Below, piece after piece: positions 24,006-34,702 of a DNA stretch of 64,000 nt. Under the pieces are notes generated by a model. It had not been told where the DNA came from, searched no databases, and worked only from the letters and a program-made list of their open reading frames with translations. Source of the stretch: Rhizobium sp. CFBP 8762 (GTDB lineage: Bacteria; Pseudomonadota; Alphaproteobacteria; Rhizobiales; Rhizobiaceae); assembly GCF_014841565.1 (NCBI RefSeq), contig NZ_JACYUD010000003.1, positions 357,216 through 421,215 on the forward strand, given 5' to 3'. Position numbers and translations under genes: made by a program. How positions within the stretch are numbered: position 1 is the first letter of the stretch; each line of letters opens with the position of its first letter.

Positions 24006-25988
24006 TCAGCCGGTAGCCGGTCCCTTGATACGGCCTGACAGCAGCCCGAATCCATCGATGATCGCCTCCTGATTTTCCAGTCGCGTCACTTCCAACTGCA
24101 CCTCTTCAAGACTGCGCAAAATATGCGGCACAGCCATGTCGTCGCCCTGCTCGGTGGCGTAGGCCAGTTCGCTTTCCAGTTCGCGGCGCTGCCATAAGAG
24201 GGCTTTGGTGCGCTTGTGCAACGCCAGTGCCTGGAGATAGCCTTCCCGCGCATCCTCCTGCGCGGCAGCCGCTGTCGCCGTCCATAGCCGGGCATAGCGG
24301 ATTTGCCGGTCAAGCGACTGCATCATGTCGCCAAACCCTTCCGCCTCCAGTTGCTCGATCAACCGGTCTCGGGTGAGCTTCGGGCCACCGCCGGTTGCGG
24401 CATTAAGAACTGCAGACCAGAAGCGCTGGAGATCCCGGTTCTCGTATTCAATGGCCGAAATCTCATCATATTCGTCAAACAGAAGCTGCGGATGGTTGAC
24501 GATGGTCAGCGCCAGCACGCTTTCGCGCAAGGGCGGCAGCGCCTGATTGCCCTGCACCAGCGCCGAGCGGGTCAGCCTGTCCGATACTGCGGGAGAGCGC
24601 ACGGGTCCCCCGCGTGACAGACCTGCCCCACCCTGTCCACCTTTGGCACCGCGTTCGAAATTGCCACGGCTCTGAAAGTTGCGTTGCCCCGCCTGCGGCT
24701 GGAAAAACCGGTTAAGCCTGTCACGCACATCTTGCCCATAATGGCGGCGCACGCTTTCGTCCGCAATCACCGCTGTTAGCTGTTTCAGGCGGGCTTCCAG
24801 TTCTGCGCGCTTTTCCGGGGTGGAATGATCGCCGCTTCCCACCTCCCGCAGCCAGAGCATCTCGGCCAGGGGCCGAGCCATGGACAGAACTTTGTCAAAC
24901 GGTGCACGCCCTTCGTGCCGCACCAGATCATCCGGGTCCTTGCCATCGGGCAACATGGCAAAGCGCACGGAACGACCGGGCTTCAGATGCGGCAAGGCAA
25001 GATCGACGGCGCGGTTGGCTGCACGAATGCCTGCGCCATCCCCATCAAAGCACAGCACCGGTTCTGGCGTCATGCGCCACAGCAGGTCCAACTGGTTCTC
25101 CGTCAGCGCCGTTCCCAAGGGCGCAACCGCGTTTTCCACACCGGCCTGATGGAGCGCGATGACATCCATATAACCTTCAACCGCGATGATGGTGCCCGCC
25201 CCTTCGGCCCCTTGCGATGCTCGTCGGGCGCGGGTGAAATTGTAGAGAACATTGCCCTTGTGAAACAGCTCAGTCTCGTTGGAATTCAGATATTTCGCTG
25301 GCGCATCCGCGGACATGGCACGGCCACCAAAGGCAATAACTTTCTCGCGCGAGGACAGGATAGGAAACATGATGCGGTCACGAAACCGATCATAGGACAC
25401 AGGAATATCCGGCCCATGCACGACAAGTCCGCACGCTTCGATCTGATCTTTTGGGATACCCTTGCCCGCCAGATATTCTTTCAGCGCATTGCGGCTTTCC
25501 GGCGCGTAGCCCAGCCGGAAGGTCTCGATGGTACGGCCATTAAGACCACGGTCCCGCAGGTACGCGCGGGCCTTGGCACCGCCTGCCGTTTGCAACTGAT
25601 CCTGAAAGAACGCCGTCGCCAGTTCCATGACATCCAGCAGGGTTGTGCGTTCTTTCTCACGCTGTTCGGCCTGACGATCCGGCTGCGGCATGGGAACGCC
25701 TGCCATATCGGCAATGGTCTGCACGGCTTCCGGGAAATTCATGCCCTCCAGTTCGGTCAGAAACCGAAAATGGTCGCCGGAAACACCGCAGCCAAAGCAG
25801 TGGTAGCGGCCCTTGCGGTCCTCGCAGTGGAAGCTCGGCGACTTTTCCCCGTGGAAGGGGCAGCAGGCCCAGTAGTCGCCCCTGGACGTGTTGGTTTTCT
25901 TGCGGTCCCACGTAACGCGCCGCGCCACCACGTTCGAAATGGGAACGCGCTCGCGGATATCATCGAGAAATGTGGGCGAAAACCGCAT
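24006..25988 (-). CDS. dnaG: DNA primase DnaG
   Basis: 660 residues. The N-terminal zinc-binding domain (CCPFHGEKSPSFHCEDRKGRYHCFGC split over residues about 42-68) is of the CHC2 type. The RNA polymerase core follows (GRAMSADAPAKYLNSNETELFHKG..., residues about 230-260). Its Toprim domain includes IIAVEGYMDVIALHQAG with the catalytic glutamate, and LCFDGDGAG. The C-terminal helicase-interacting part is divergent with an intervening Gly/Arg/Gln-rich linker. It makes RNA primers at the replication fork with DnaB. It is separated by one base from yqeY upstream, so the two are co-transcribed. Confidence 0.97.
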   Translation of the reverse strand: MRFSPTFLDDIRERVPISNVVARRVTWDRKKTNTSRGDYWACCPFHGEKSPSFHCEDRKGRYHCFGCGVSGDHFRFLTELEGMNFPEAVQTIADMAGVPMPQPDRQAEQREKERTTLLDVMELATAFFQDQLQTAGGAKARAYLRDRGLNGRTIETFRLGYAPESRNALKEYLAGKGIPKDQIEACGLVVHGPDIPVSYDRFRDRIMFPILSSREKVIAFGGRAMSADAPAKYLNSNETELFHKGNVLYNFTRARRASQGAEGAGTIIAVEGYMDVIALHQAGVENAVAPLGTALTENQLDLLWRMTPEPVLCFDGDGAGIRAANRAVDLALPHLKPGRSVRFAMLPDGKDPDDLVRHEGRAPFDKVLSMARPLAEMLWLREVGSGDHSTPEKRAELEARLKQLTAVIADESVRRHYGQDVRDRLNRFFQPQAGQRNFQSRGNFERGAKGGQGGAGLSRGGPVRSPAVSDRLTRSALVQGNQALPPLRESVLALTIVNHPQLLFDEYDEISAIEYENRDLQRFWSAVLNAATGGGPKLTRDRLIEQLEAEGFGDMMQSLDRQIRYARLWTATAAAAQEDAREGYLQALALHKRTKALLWQRRELESELAYATEQGDDMAVPHILRSLEEVQLEVTRLENQEAIIDGFGLLSGRIKGPATG

Positions 25989-25989
25989 G

Positions 25990-26439
25990 TTACTTCAAAA
26001 GCTCTTTCAAAATAGCCGATGCCTTGGCAAAATCCATCTGGCCGGGATAGCGCTCTTTCAGCACAGCCATGCATTTACCCATGTCGCGCAACCCCTGTGC
26101 GTTGATTTCGGCAATCACGGCAGCGCAAATGTCGCGCACCTTGTCTTCAGAAATCTGCTCCGGCAGAAAGCCGTTGATGATGTCGATTTCTTCCCGTTCC
26201 TGTGTCGCCAGTTCATCACGCCCGGCCTCGGCATAGATGCGGGCGGACTCTTCGCGCTGCTTGATCATCTTGGCCAGAATTTGCAGGATTTCATCATCGC
26301 TGACCGGGTCCTTGCCCTGGCCACGGTTCAAGATATCCCGGTCCTTGATCGCAGCGCTGATCAGGCGCACGGTTGCCAGACGCCGCGTGTCCTTGGCCTT
26401 CATTGCTTCTTTCAAGGATTCGGTAAATTGGTGGCGCAT
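25990..26439 (-). CDS. GatB/YqeY domain protein
   Basis: 149 residues. It begins MRHQFTESLKEAMKAKDTRRLATVRLISAAIKDRDI, the characteristic YqeY start, and contains LPEQISEDKVRDICAAVI and MGKCMAVLKERYPGQMDFAKASAILKELL. The domain is shared with the tRNA-binding tail of GatB. A role in tRNA-dependent amidation is suggested for the family but not established. It is the first gene of a unit with dnaG (one-base gap). An AGACCAGCC sequence, not a strong Shine-Dalgarno, precedes the ATG. Confidence 0.92.
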   Translation of the reverse strand: MRHQFTESLKEAMKAKDTRRLATVRLISAAIKDRDILNRGQGKDPVSDDEILQILAKMIKQREESARIYAEAGRDELATQEREEIDIINGFLPEQISEDKVRDICAAVIAEINAQGLRDMGKCMAVLKERYPGQMDFAKASAILKELLK

Positions 26440-26689
26440 GGCTGGTCTCCGTATCGGCCTTGTCTATGTGAAGTGCGCTCTCTTAGATCAATGAAGCCTT
26501 CGATTAAAAGCCGCGCGCTCAAACAATACCATGAATAAAGCAAATAAACTCTTCTGTTTAATACCCATGCGATTGACCCGGACGCCCATCATCTCTATAT
26601 CTCGGCACTTACACGAAATCGGCAGGACGATGGCGCGCGGGCGTATGCCCTTCCGTGCGCCATGTTTTGCGAGACCAAGGTGCTGAACG
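26440..26689 (+). promoter_or_regulatory. Divergent control region yqeY/carA with a carA leader hairpin
   Basis: This 250-base interval separates divergent operons and should carry both promoters. Near carA, ATGGCGC (26631-26637) pairs with GCGCCAT (26658-26664) around a G/C-rich interior, giving a hairpin 25 bases before the start codon. Whether it controls carA (for instance by pyrimidine or arginine supply) is unknown. The carA ribosome site is AAGGTG at about 26,678. Confidence 0.4.
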
Positions 26690-27898
26690 ATGAGCAACAC
26701 ACCCGCATGGACTTCAAAAAAACCCACCGCCGTTCTGGTGCTGGCGGATGGCACCGTTATTGAAGGCCAGGGCGTTGGCGCAACCGGCAAGGTGCAGGCG
26801 GAAGTCTGCTTCAACACAGCACTCACAGGCTATCAGGAAATTCTGACCGATCCGTCCTATCTCGGCCAGATCGTCACCTTCACCTTCCCGCATATCGGCA
26901 ATATCGGCACCAATGACGACGACATCGAAGACCTGACCCCCGCCGCCCGCCACGGCGCTGTTGGCGTTATCTTCAAGGCCGATATTACGGCACCGTCCAA
27001 TTACCGCTCCCGGAAAGATCTGGATACGTGGCTGAAATCACGCGGCATCATCGGCCTGTCGGGCATCGACACACGCGCACTGACCGCATGGATTCGCGAG
27101 AACGGCGCTCCGAATGCCGTCATCGCGCATGATCCGAACGGCGAATTCGACATCGAATCCTTGAAGGAAGAAGCCCGCGCATGGGGCGGGCTGGAAGGAC
27201 TGGATCTTGCGAAGGTTGCAAGCTCCGGCCAGTCATCCCAGTGGAGCCAGAAGCCCTGGGTCTGGAACGAGGACGAGAGCGATCTGGCAACAGACGAGCA
27301 GAAGCACCACATCGTGGCGCTGGACTTCGGTGTCAAGCGCAACATCCTGCGGCTGTTTGCGGGTCTGGATTGCAAGGTTACGGTTATGCCCGCAACGGCG
27401 ACAGCGCAAGACGTTCTGGCCCAGAAGCCCGATGGTATTTTCCTCTCCAATGGCCCCGGCGATCCAGCCGCAACCGGTGAATATGCCGTGCCAGTTATTC
27501 AGAACCTGATTGAGACGGACATTCCGATGTTCGGCATTTGCTTGGGTCACCAGATGCTGGGTCTGGCCGTTGGCGGCACCACCGAAAAGATGCATCAGGG
27601 CCATCACGGCGCAAACCACCCGGTCAAGGACCACACCACCGGCAAAGTGGAAATCGTATCCATGAACCATGGCTTCGCTGTTAACGCCGGGTCGCTGCCT
27701 GAAGGCGTGGAAGAAACCCATGTTTCGCTGTTTGACGGCACCAATTGCGGCCTGCGCCTTGTGGGCAAGCCGGTCTTTTCGGTTCAGCACCATCCGGAAG
27801 CCTCCCCCGGCCCGCAGGACAGCCACTATCTCTTCCGTCGCTTCATCAACATGGTGCGCGAGAAGAAGGGCGAACCTGCTCTTGCCGAGCGGGCTTGA
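26690..27898 (+). CDS. carA: Carbamoyl-phosphate synthase small subunit
   Basis: 402 residues. The N-terminal domain (AVLVLADGTVIEGQGVGATGKVQAEVCFNTALTGYQEILTDPSY over residues 13-56) is the CPSase small-chain domain. A class I glutamine amidotransferase domain follows (about 205-390). It has catalytic Cys in GICLGHQMLGLA and His/Glu in HHPEASPGP. It supplies ammonia from glutamine to CarB for carbamoyl phosphate, used for arginine and pyrimidines. The large-subunit gene is not adjacent: it starts about 6.8 kb downstream on the same strand, with three minus-strand units in between. Confidence 0.98.
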   Translation: MSNTPAWTSKKPTAVLVLADGTVIEGQGVGATGKVQAEVCFNTALTGYQEILTDPSYLGQIVTFTFPHIGNIGTNDDDIEDLTPAARHGAVGVIFKADITAPSNYRSRKDLDTWLKSRGIIGLSGIDTRALTAWIRENGAPNAVIAHDPNGEFDIESLKEEARAWGGLEGLDLAKVASSGQSSQWSQKPWVWNEDESDLATDEQKHHIVALDFGVKRNILRLFAGLDCKVTVMPATATAQDVLAQKPDGIFLSNGPGDPAATGEYAVPVIQNLIETDIPMFGICLGHQMLGLAVGGTTEKMHQGHHGANHPVKDHTTGKVEIVSMNHGFAVNAGSLPEGVEETHVSLFDGTNCGLRLVGKPVFSVQHHPEASPGPQDSHYLFRRFINMVREKKGEPALAERA

Positions 27899-27914
27899 AA
27901 AGAAGTGAAGATTT

Positions 27915-27941
27915 AAAACCGCGCAGCCAGCGCGGTTTTTT
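27915..27941. terminator. Bidirectional terminator between carA and the MATE gene
   Basis: AAAACCGCGC-AGCCA-GCGCGGTTTT with U-runs on both strands lies between the convergent carA and MATE transporter genes. It includes the last codons of the transporter gene (stop at 27940-27942 on the minus strand). Confidence 0.92.
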
Positions 27942-29361
27942 ATATGGATAACGTGCGCGCCTTAAGGGCCCGATAAATTCGGTAAAAGCGATAGTTCAGA
28001 AAAATCGCCGCTGCCAACAGGCCCACGACGAAACCAATCCACACGCCGATACCCCCAAACCCAAGCGGAAACGCGAACACCCAGGCAAACACAAAACCAA
28101 TGGGCCAATAGGAAATGAGCGCGAGAAGCATCGGTATCTTCGTATCTTTCAGGCCGCGCAGAAGGCCCGAGGCAATCGCCTGCATGCCGTCCGTCAGCTG
28201 AAACACGCCGGCCAGAATGATCAGCGGGCCAACATAGGCCAGCACCTCTGCCGCATCGGGACGACCCGTATCCAGATACAGCGTCGCCAGCTCGCGCGGG
28301 TACAGCGCAAAAATAAGGCTGCCAACCACGGAGCAACCCGCGCCCAGCGTCAGAATCGTGATGGCTGCCCGCTTGATGCCTTCCAGATCATGACGGCCTG
28401 CCGACAAGCCGACCCGCACCGCCGCCACCTGCGACAGGCCAACCGGAATCATGAAAGCAAGAGAGGCAAATTGCATGGCGATGCCATGGGCCGCCAGTTC
28501 CGTGGTACCGAGCCGGCCCATGAGCAGCGACGCTGCCATGAACAAGCCGGTTTCCGCCAGAATGGTCAGCGCAATCGGGGCGCCAAGCGCCACGACTTCA
28601 AAAAACACCGGCCAGTCCGGCTTCCAGAAGCGGACAAACAAATTGTAGCTGTGAAGCTCCGGCACGCGCTGAATGTACCAGGCCGTGATAATGAAGCTGA
28701 GAGCCGAGACCATCAGGGCTGCAATGGCTGCGCCTTCTATGCCGAGCGCCGGCAAACCCCAACGCCCATAGATCAGCAGATAACAGAGAAAAGCGTTGAG
28801 GATCAGCGTGAAGATCGTCACGTACAGAATGACACTTGCACGTTCCAGACCACTCAAGAATGCGCGAAGAACCATGAACAGCAAGCTTGGGAACATCGCC
28901 CATTGCGCAATATGCAGGTACTCGGAGGCAAGAGCTGCAACAGCCGGTTGCTGGCCTGCGGCAACCAGAATTGGCTCCACCAACCACAGCACGGGCGCTG
29001 TCAGAATGGAATACAGGATTGCCACCCACATGCCCATGCGAACAGAGCGGCGGACGGAGACCGTATCGCCCCTGCCTTGCGCCTGCGCGGCCAGCGGCAC
29101 AACAGCATTGGTAAAGCCTGACCCGAAAATAAAAACCGTGAAATAGACCTGTGTCGCCAAGACAATCGCCGCCAGATGGGTGGTGCCGAGTTTGCCCACC
29201 AGAATCACATCGGTCGTGTTGATGGCAAGCTGCGCCAACTGCGCGCCGATCAACGGGATACCCAGAAGAATGCTTGCGCGGTAATGCGCAGCCCAGGAGT
29301 TATCCGCACCAAATTGCGGCCGATTGTGCACTGTGACTGACATATGACTATCCGACGTCAT
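27940..29361 (-). CDS. MATE family multidrug/sodium antiporter (NorM-like)
   Basis: 473 residues with about twelve hydrophobic helices in two halves, typical of MatE proteins. Family features include LGIPLIGAQLAQLAINTTDVILVGKLGTTHLAA near the N-terminus and its counterpart ALTILAETGLFMAASLLMGRLGTTELAAHGIA in the second half. It is expected to export cationic compounds across the inner membrane in exchange for Na+ or H+. The Brucella NorM proteins belong here. An internal ATG at residue 7 is an alternative start. It stands alone between carA and a protease gene. Confidence 0.93.
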   Translation of the reverse strand: MTSDSHMSVTVHNRPQFGADNSWAAHYRASILLGIPLIGAQLAQLAINTTDVILVGKLGTTHLAAIVLATQVYFTVFIFGSGFTNAVVPLAAQAQGRGDTVSVRRSVRMGMWVAILYSILTAPVLWLVEPILVAAGQQPAVAALASEYLHIAQWAMFPSLLFMVLRAFLSGLERASVILYVTIFTLILNAFLCYLLIYGRWGLPALGIEGAAIAALMVSALSFIITAWYIQRVPELHSYNLFVRFWKPDWPVFFEVVALGAPIALTILAETGLFMAASLLMGRLGTTELAAHGIAMQFASLAFMIPVGLSQVAAVRVGLSAGRHDLEGIKRAAITILTLGAGCSVVGSLIFALYPRELATLYLDTGRPDAAEVLAYVGPLIILAGVFQLTDGMQAIASGLLRGLKDTKIPMLLALISYWPIGFVFAWVFAFPLGFGGIGVWIGFVVGLLAAAIFLNYRFYRIYRALKARTLSI

Positions 29362-29435
29362 GAGGACTTAAGCCAAATTCTGCGGAAGTGAGAGTTTTCG
29401 GCTCAAATGGCCTCTCTGCATAGAGAAACCAAAGT

Positions 29436-29473
29436 AAAAACGCCAGATGCCGGGCAGCATCTAGCGTTTTTTT
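29436..29473. terminator. Terminator downstream of the YpfJ-type protease gene
   Basis: AACGC-C-AGATGC pairs with GCATCT-A-GCGTT around CGGGCA, with U-runs in both directions. It lies between the minus-strand protease gene and the MATE gene start. Confidence 0.82.
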
Positions 29474-29505
29474 CATCAAAACATCAAATTATGTGGTGGT
29501 TCAGG

Positions 29506-30432
29506 TTAAACCGGCTTGTTGAACGTATCACAGTCGGCAAGCTTGCCGCTGTCAAATCCACGTTTGAACCAAGTGGCACGCTGGGCTGATGTGCCGTGGT
29601 TGAAACTGTCTGGCACGACATAGCCCTGTGTGCGGCGCTGCAATGTATCGTCACCAATTTGAGATGCTGCATTCAACGCTTCATCCACATCCCCGGTATC
29701 CAGCAGGCCCTTCTGGTCTGTAAACTTGCCCCATATTCCGGCAAAGCAATCGGCCTGCAACTCGACACGCACGGACATGGCGTTATTTTCGCGCTCACTC
29801 AGTGATTGACGCATCTGGTTGACCTTGGGAAGTATCCCAAGCTGGTTCTGCACATGATGGCCAACTTCATGCGCCAAAACGTAGGCCTGTGCAAAGTCAC
29901 CAGACGCGCCGAACTTCTGCGAAAGCTCTGTGAAGAAGTTTGTGTCGAGATAAATTCTTTGATCGTTGGGGCAATAGAATGGGCCAGTTGCAGACGAGGC
30001 CTGGCCGCACGCGGACCGCACACCTTGAGTGAATAGTACCAATTTGGGGTCCTGATACTGCATACCCTGCGACTGGAAAATACCCTTCCAGGTGTCTTCC
30101 GTCTCCGCCAGCACTTGGGACATAAATACCTTCATCTCGTCATTGGCCGGTGCGGATTGGCCGGTTTGCGTCGATGTATCGTCGAAGCTCGGCATGGAGC
30201 CACCGCCACCATTCAAGAGTGTCAGCGGGTTGATCCCCAGCGCCCAACAGATGAGCAACAGCACCACGATGCCACCGATACCGAGGCCACCGCCTGCCCG
30301 CCGTCCACCGCCACCCATGGGTATGCGAAAACCGCCACCACGGCCGAACGGGCTTCCACCTAAACCTCCACCGCCGCTTTGTCCGCGTACGTCTTCAACA
30401 TTGTCCGATTCACGGCGGCCATCCAGTTTCAT
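29506..30432 (-). CDS. YpfJ-type neutral zinc metallopeptidase
   Basis: 308 residues from ATG 30432, preceded by GGGAG at good distance; the open frame extends 45 bases further without a better site. Residues 1-60 are Gly/Arg-rich. A single hydrophobic segment (IVVLLLICWALGI, about 65-80) anchors the protein in the membrane. The catalytic zinc motif HEVGHHVQNQLG (HExxH) is in the second half, followed by ELQADCFAGIWG. The family (PF04228) is widespread and its substrates are unknown. Confidence 0.92.
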   Translation of the reverse strand: MKLDGRRESDNVEDVRGQSGGGGLGGSPFGRGGGFRIPMGGGGRRAGGGLGIGGIVVLLLICWALGINPLTLLNGGGGSMPSFDDTSTQTGQSAPANDEMKVFMSQVLAETEDTWKGIFQSQGMQYQDPKLVLFTQGVRSACGQASSATGPFYCPNDQRIYLDTNFFTELSQKFGASGDFAQAYVLAHEVGHHVQNQLGILPKVNQMRQSLSERENNAMSVRVELQADCFAGIWGKFTDQKGLLDTGDVDEALNAASQIGDDTLQRRTQGYVVPDSFNHGTSAQRATWFKRGFDSGKLADCDTFNKPV

Positions 30433-30536
30433 ACACCATCTCCCGGCATGTACTGCTCCACGCAGAGTGGAGCGCAAGATCAGGAGATATAACGCGCGAA
30501 CGCGCCTTTTGTCTCATTCCCCTCAGATTTAATCGG

Positions 30537-31310
30537 TCAGGTAAAAACGGCCTGCCCAATCACAGGCGTGGACGGCACCGCCATATCCCGTGGCTCCAGC
30601 AGACCGGCCTCAAATCCCATGCGCCCCGCTTCAATTCCAGTCGCGAACGCCAGCGCCATAAGGGCGGGGTCAGCCGCGCCGGCAACCGCCGTATTGAGCA
30701 ACACAGCGTCATAACCCAGTTCCATGACCGCCATGGCGTGAGACGGACGCCCGATGCCGGCATCGACAATCAGCGGCGTGTCAGGGAAATGCGCGCGCAT
30801 GGAGCGAAGCGCATTGAGGTTTTGCGGACCCATGGCGCTGCCAATCGGCGCACACCAGGGCATCAGCACCCCACAGCCCGCCTCCAGCAAACGCTCGCCA
30901 ACCACCAGATCATCCGTCGTATAGGGGAAGACCTTGAAGCCCTCACCACTCAGAATACGCGCGGCCTCAACCAGCGCAAACACCTCCGGCTGCAATGTAT
31001 CGTGATTGCCGATGACCTCCAGCTTGATCCAGTCCGTGCCGAACACGGAGCGGGCCATGTTCGCCGTCAGCACTGCTTCCGATACCGAATGACACCCCGC
31101 TGTGTTGGGAAGAATATGCACACCCATAGCCCGGATACGCTCGAAGAACGCTCCACCAGTTTTCCCGCCTGCCGTCTCCCGCCGAAGCGAAACGGTGACG
31201 ATTTCGCAAGCTGATAACCGCACCGCCTCATCCAGCACAGACGGAGACGGATAACGCGCCGTTCCCAACAGCATACGGCTGGAAACACTGGTATTATAAA
31301 GGTTCAGCAT
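30537..31310 (-). CDS. thiG: Thiazole synthase ThiG
   Basis: 257 residues from ATG 31310 (a longer open frame runs through thiS but lacks a site). The sequence [63 protein letters not shown] and [29 protein letters not shown] is characteristic. The Schiff-base lysine is in WIKLEVIG. It joins deoxyxylulose phosphate, dehydroglycine and ThiS thiocarboxylate to form the thiazole phosphate. It is the last gene of the operon; thiE does not follow. Confidence 0.97.
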   Translation of the reverse strand: MLNLYNTSVSSRMLLGTARYPSPSVLDEAVRLSACEIVTVSLRRETAGGKTGGAFFERIRAMGVHILPNTAGCHSVSEAVLTANMARSVFGTDWIKLEVIGNHDTLQPEVFALVEAARILSGEGFKVFPYTTDDLVVGERLLEAGCGVLMPWCAPIGSAMGPQNLNALRSMRAHFPDTPLIVDAGIGRPSHAMAVMELGYDAVLLNTAVAGAADPALMALAFATGIEAGRMGFEAGLLEPRDMAVPSTPVIGQAVFT

Positions 31311-31314
31311 CCGG

Positions 31315-31512
31315 TCAGCCCCCTTCCATGGGTGAGAGTATTTCAATGCGGTCGCCATTGCGGAGTGCCTGACGGGATCGCTCAGGCTTATGCACGATCT
31401 GGTTGTTGACGGCGGTCGCCAGCCATTCGCCTTCGAAACCAAGCTCTGCCATGAGGTCCAGAAGGGTTTTGCCCTTGGTCTCCAGCGCTTCGCCATTGAC
31501 TATAATGTTCAT
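31315..31512 (-). CDS. thiS: Sulfur carrier protein ThiS
   Basis: 65 residues with the ubiquitin-like fold and the C-terminal Gly-Gly (SPMEGG) that is adenylated and converted to thiocarboxylate. It starts [21 protein letters not shown]. It overlaps the stop of thiO by four bases (ATGA) and is four bases from thiG, so the three are co-translated. Confidence 0.95.
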   Translation of the reverse strand: MNIIVNGEALETKGKTLLDLMAELGFEGEWLATAVNNQIVHKPERSRQALRNGDRIEILSPMEGG

Positions 31513-32468
31513 GTCTCTCCCTCCTGATTGAAAAGCATATTCGCCAGCTTCTGCGCCTGCGCCGGTGCCAACAGAAAACCATGCCGGTACAGCCCATTGA
31601 GGCTGAAATTCCCGCCGTCTCGCGTGATGCGCGGCAGGTTGTTGTCAAATGCGGGGCGTATGCCAGTGCCGGTCTCGATGACTTCGGCCTCGGCGAATGC
31701 CGGGTGCACCGCGTAAGCCGCGTTCAAAAGCTCCATGAGCGAGCGTACTGTTACCGGCCCGTGATGGTCGCTTTCGATCATGGTTGCCCCCACCATGAAC
31801 ACGCCTTCGGCTCGGGGCACGATGTAAAGCGGAATGCGCGGATGCAGCAGCCGGACAGGCCGCGACAGGGTCACGTCATGGGTCCTGAGCAGCAGCATCT
31901 CGCCGCGCACACCGCGCAGGTCCGGCACGGTGCCAATGACTGATGCGCCAGTACAATCGACGACCACATCAAACTGCGCTTCTTCTACCTCATACCGAAA
32001 CTGAACACCGCCGCGCTCGAGCATCGCCTGCAGGTGCCTGAGTGCACGGCGTGGATCGAGATGCGCCTCGCTTTTGAAAAACAGTGCCTGACGGAACCGC
32101 CCCGCCAAGGCGGGCTCAAGGTCGCTGACGCCGCCCTCATCCAGCCATGCGTAACCGGAGGTTCTGGAGGCAAACCGCCGCAACTCTGCCCAGTCTCGCG
32201 GGGGTGCGACAACCAAGGTCCCGCTGCGCGACACTTCGCCCGGACAGGCAGCATCCCACCAGTCCGCCGATGTGCGCCCTTCGAGCAACACGGTTTCATC
32301 CGCACTTTCCCGCTCGCACCACGGGGCCAGCATGCCGCCTGCGTACCATGAGGCCGAATGGACAGCGTTCGGCCAAGGCTCAAGCACCGTGACCGCCGCC
32401 CCCCGCGCAAGCAACTCCCGCGCCGCCGTGAGGCCGGATACTCCGGCCCCTTTGATCAGCACCCGCAT
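31509..32468 (-). CDS. thiO: Glycine oxidase ThiO
   Basis: 319 residues from ATG 32468. A Rossmann FAD-binding start (VLIKGAGVSGLTAARELLARGAAVTVLE) and the DAO-family end (GTGIRPAFDNNLPRI...NGLYRHGFLLAPAQAQKLA) are clear. It oxidises glycine to dehydroglycine for ThiG. It begins 3 bases after the thiC stop. The open frame continues upstream into thiC but the alignment with FAD enzymes starts at this ATG. Confidence 0.95.
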   Translation of the reverse strand: MRVLIKGAGVSGLTAARELLARGAAVTVLEPWPNAVHSASWYAGGMLAPWCERESADETVLLEGRTSADWWDAACPGEVSRSGTLVVAPPRDWAELRRFASRTSGYAWLDEGGVSDLEPALAGRFRQALFFKSEAHLDPRRALRHLQAMLERGGVQFRYEVEEAQFDVVVDCTGASVIGTVPDLRGVRGEMLLLRTHDVTLSRPVRLLHPRIPLYIVPRAEGVFMVGATMIESDHHGPVTVRSLMELLNAAYAVHPAFAEAEVIETGTGIRPAFDNNLPRITRDGGNFSLNGLYRHGFLLAPAQAQKLANMLFNQEGET

Positions 32469-32470
32469 GG

Positions 32471-34504
<2,034 letters not shown>

Positions 34505-34702
34505 GTGAATGCGTCTATTAGGAGTTGTGCGGGCCTTAATGTCAACCCGTAGATTCCTGTCGATTTCACAAATTAGAGGGTTCCACTTGAGATCGGATTT
34601 CCCTATAAGCCCCTTCTAGCCTTTCAATGAGAATGACGCGCGCAACAGCCGGTGAGTAACCCCTGGCTGGTTTTTGTGTACGCGGCAGAAATGGATAGAA
34701 CC

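Noticed and set aside
23870..24055. Short minus-strand frame between dnaG and rpoD
   Set aside because: It overlaps the end of dnaG in another frame and has no ribosome site or family match.
24825..26015. A 396-codon + strand frame opposite dnaG
   Set aside because: Shadow of dnaG, which has all primase motifs on the minus strand.
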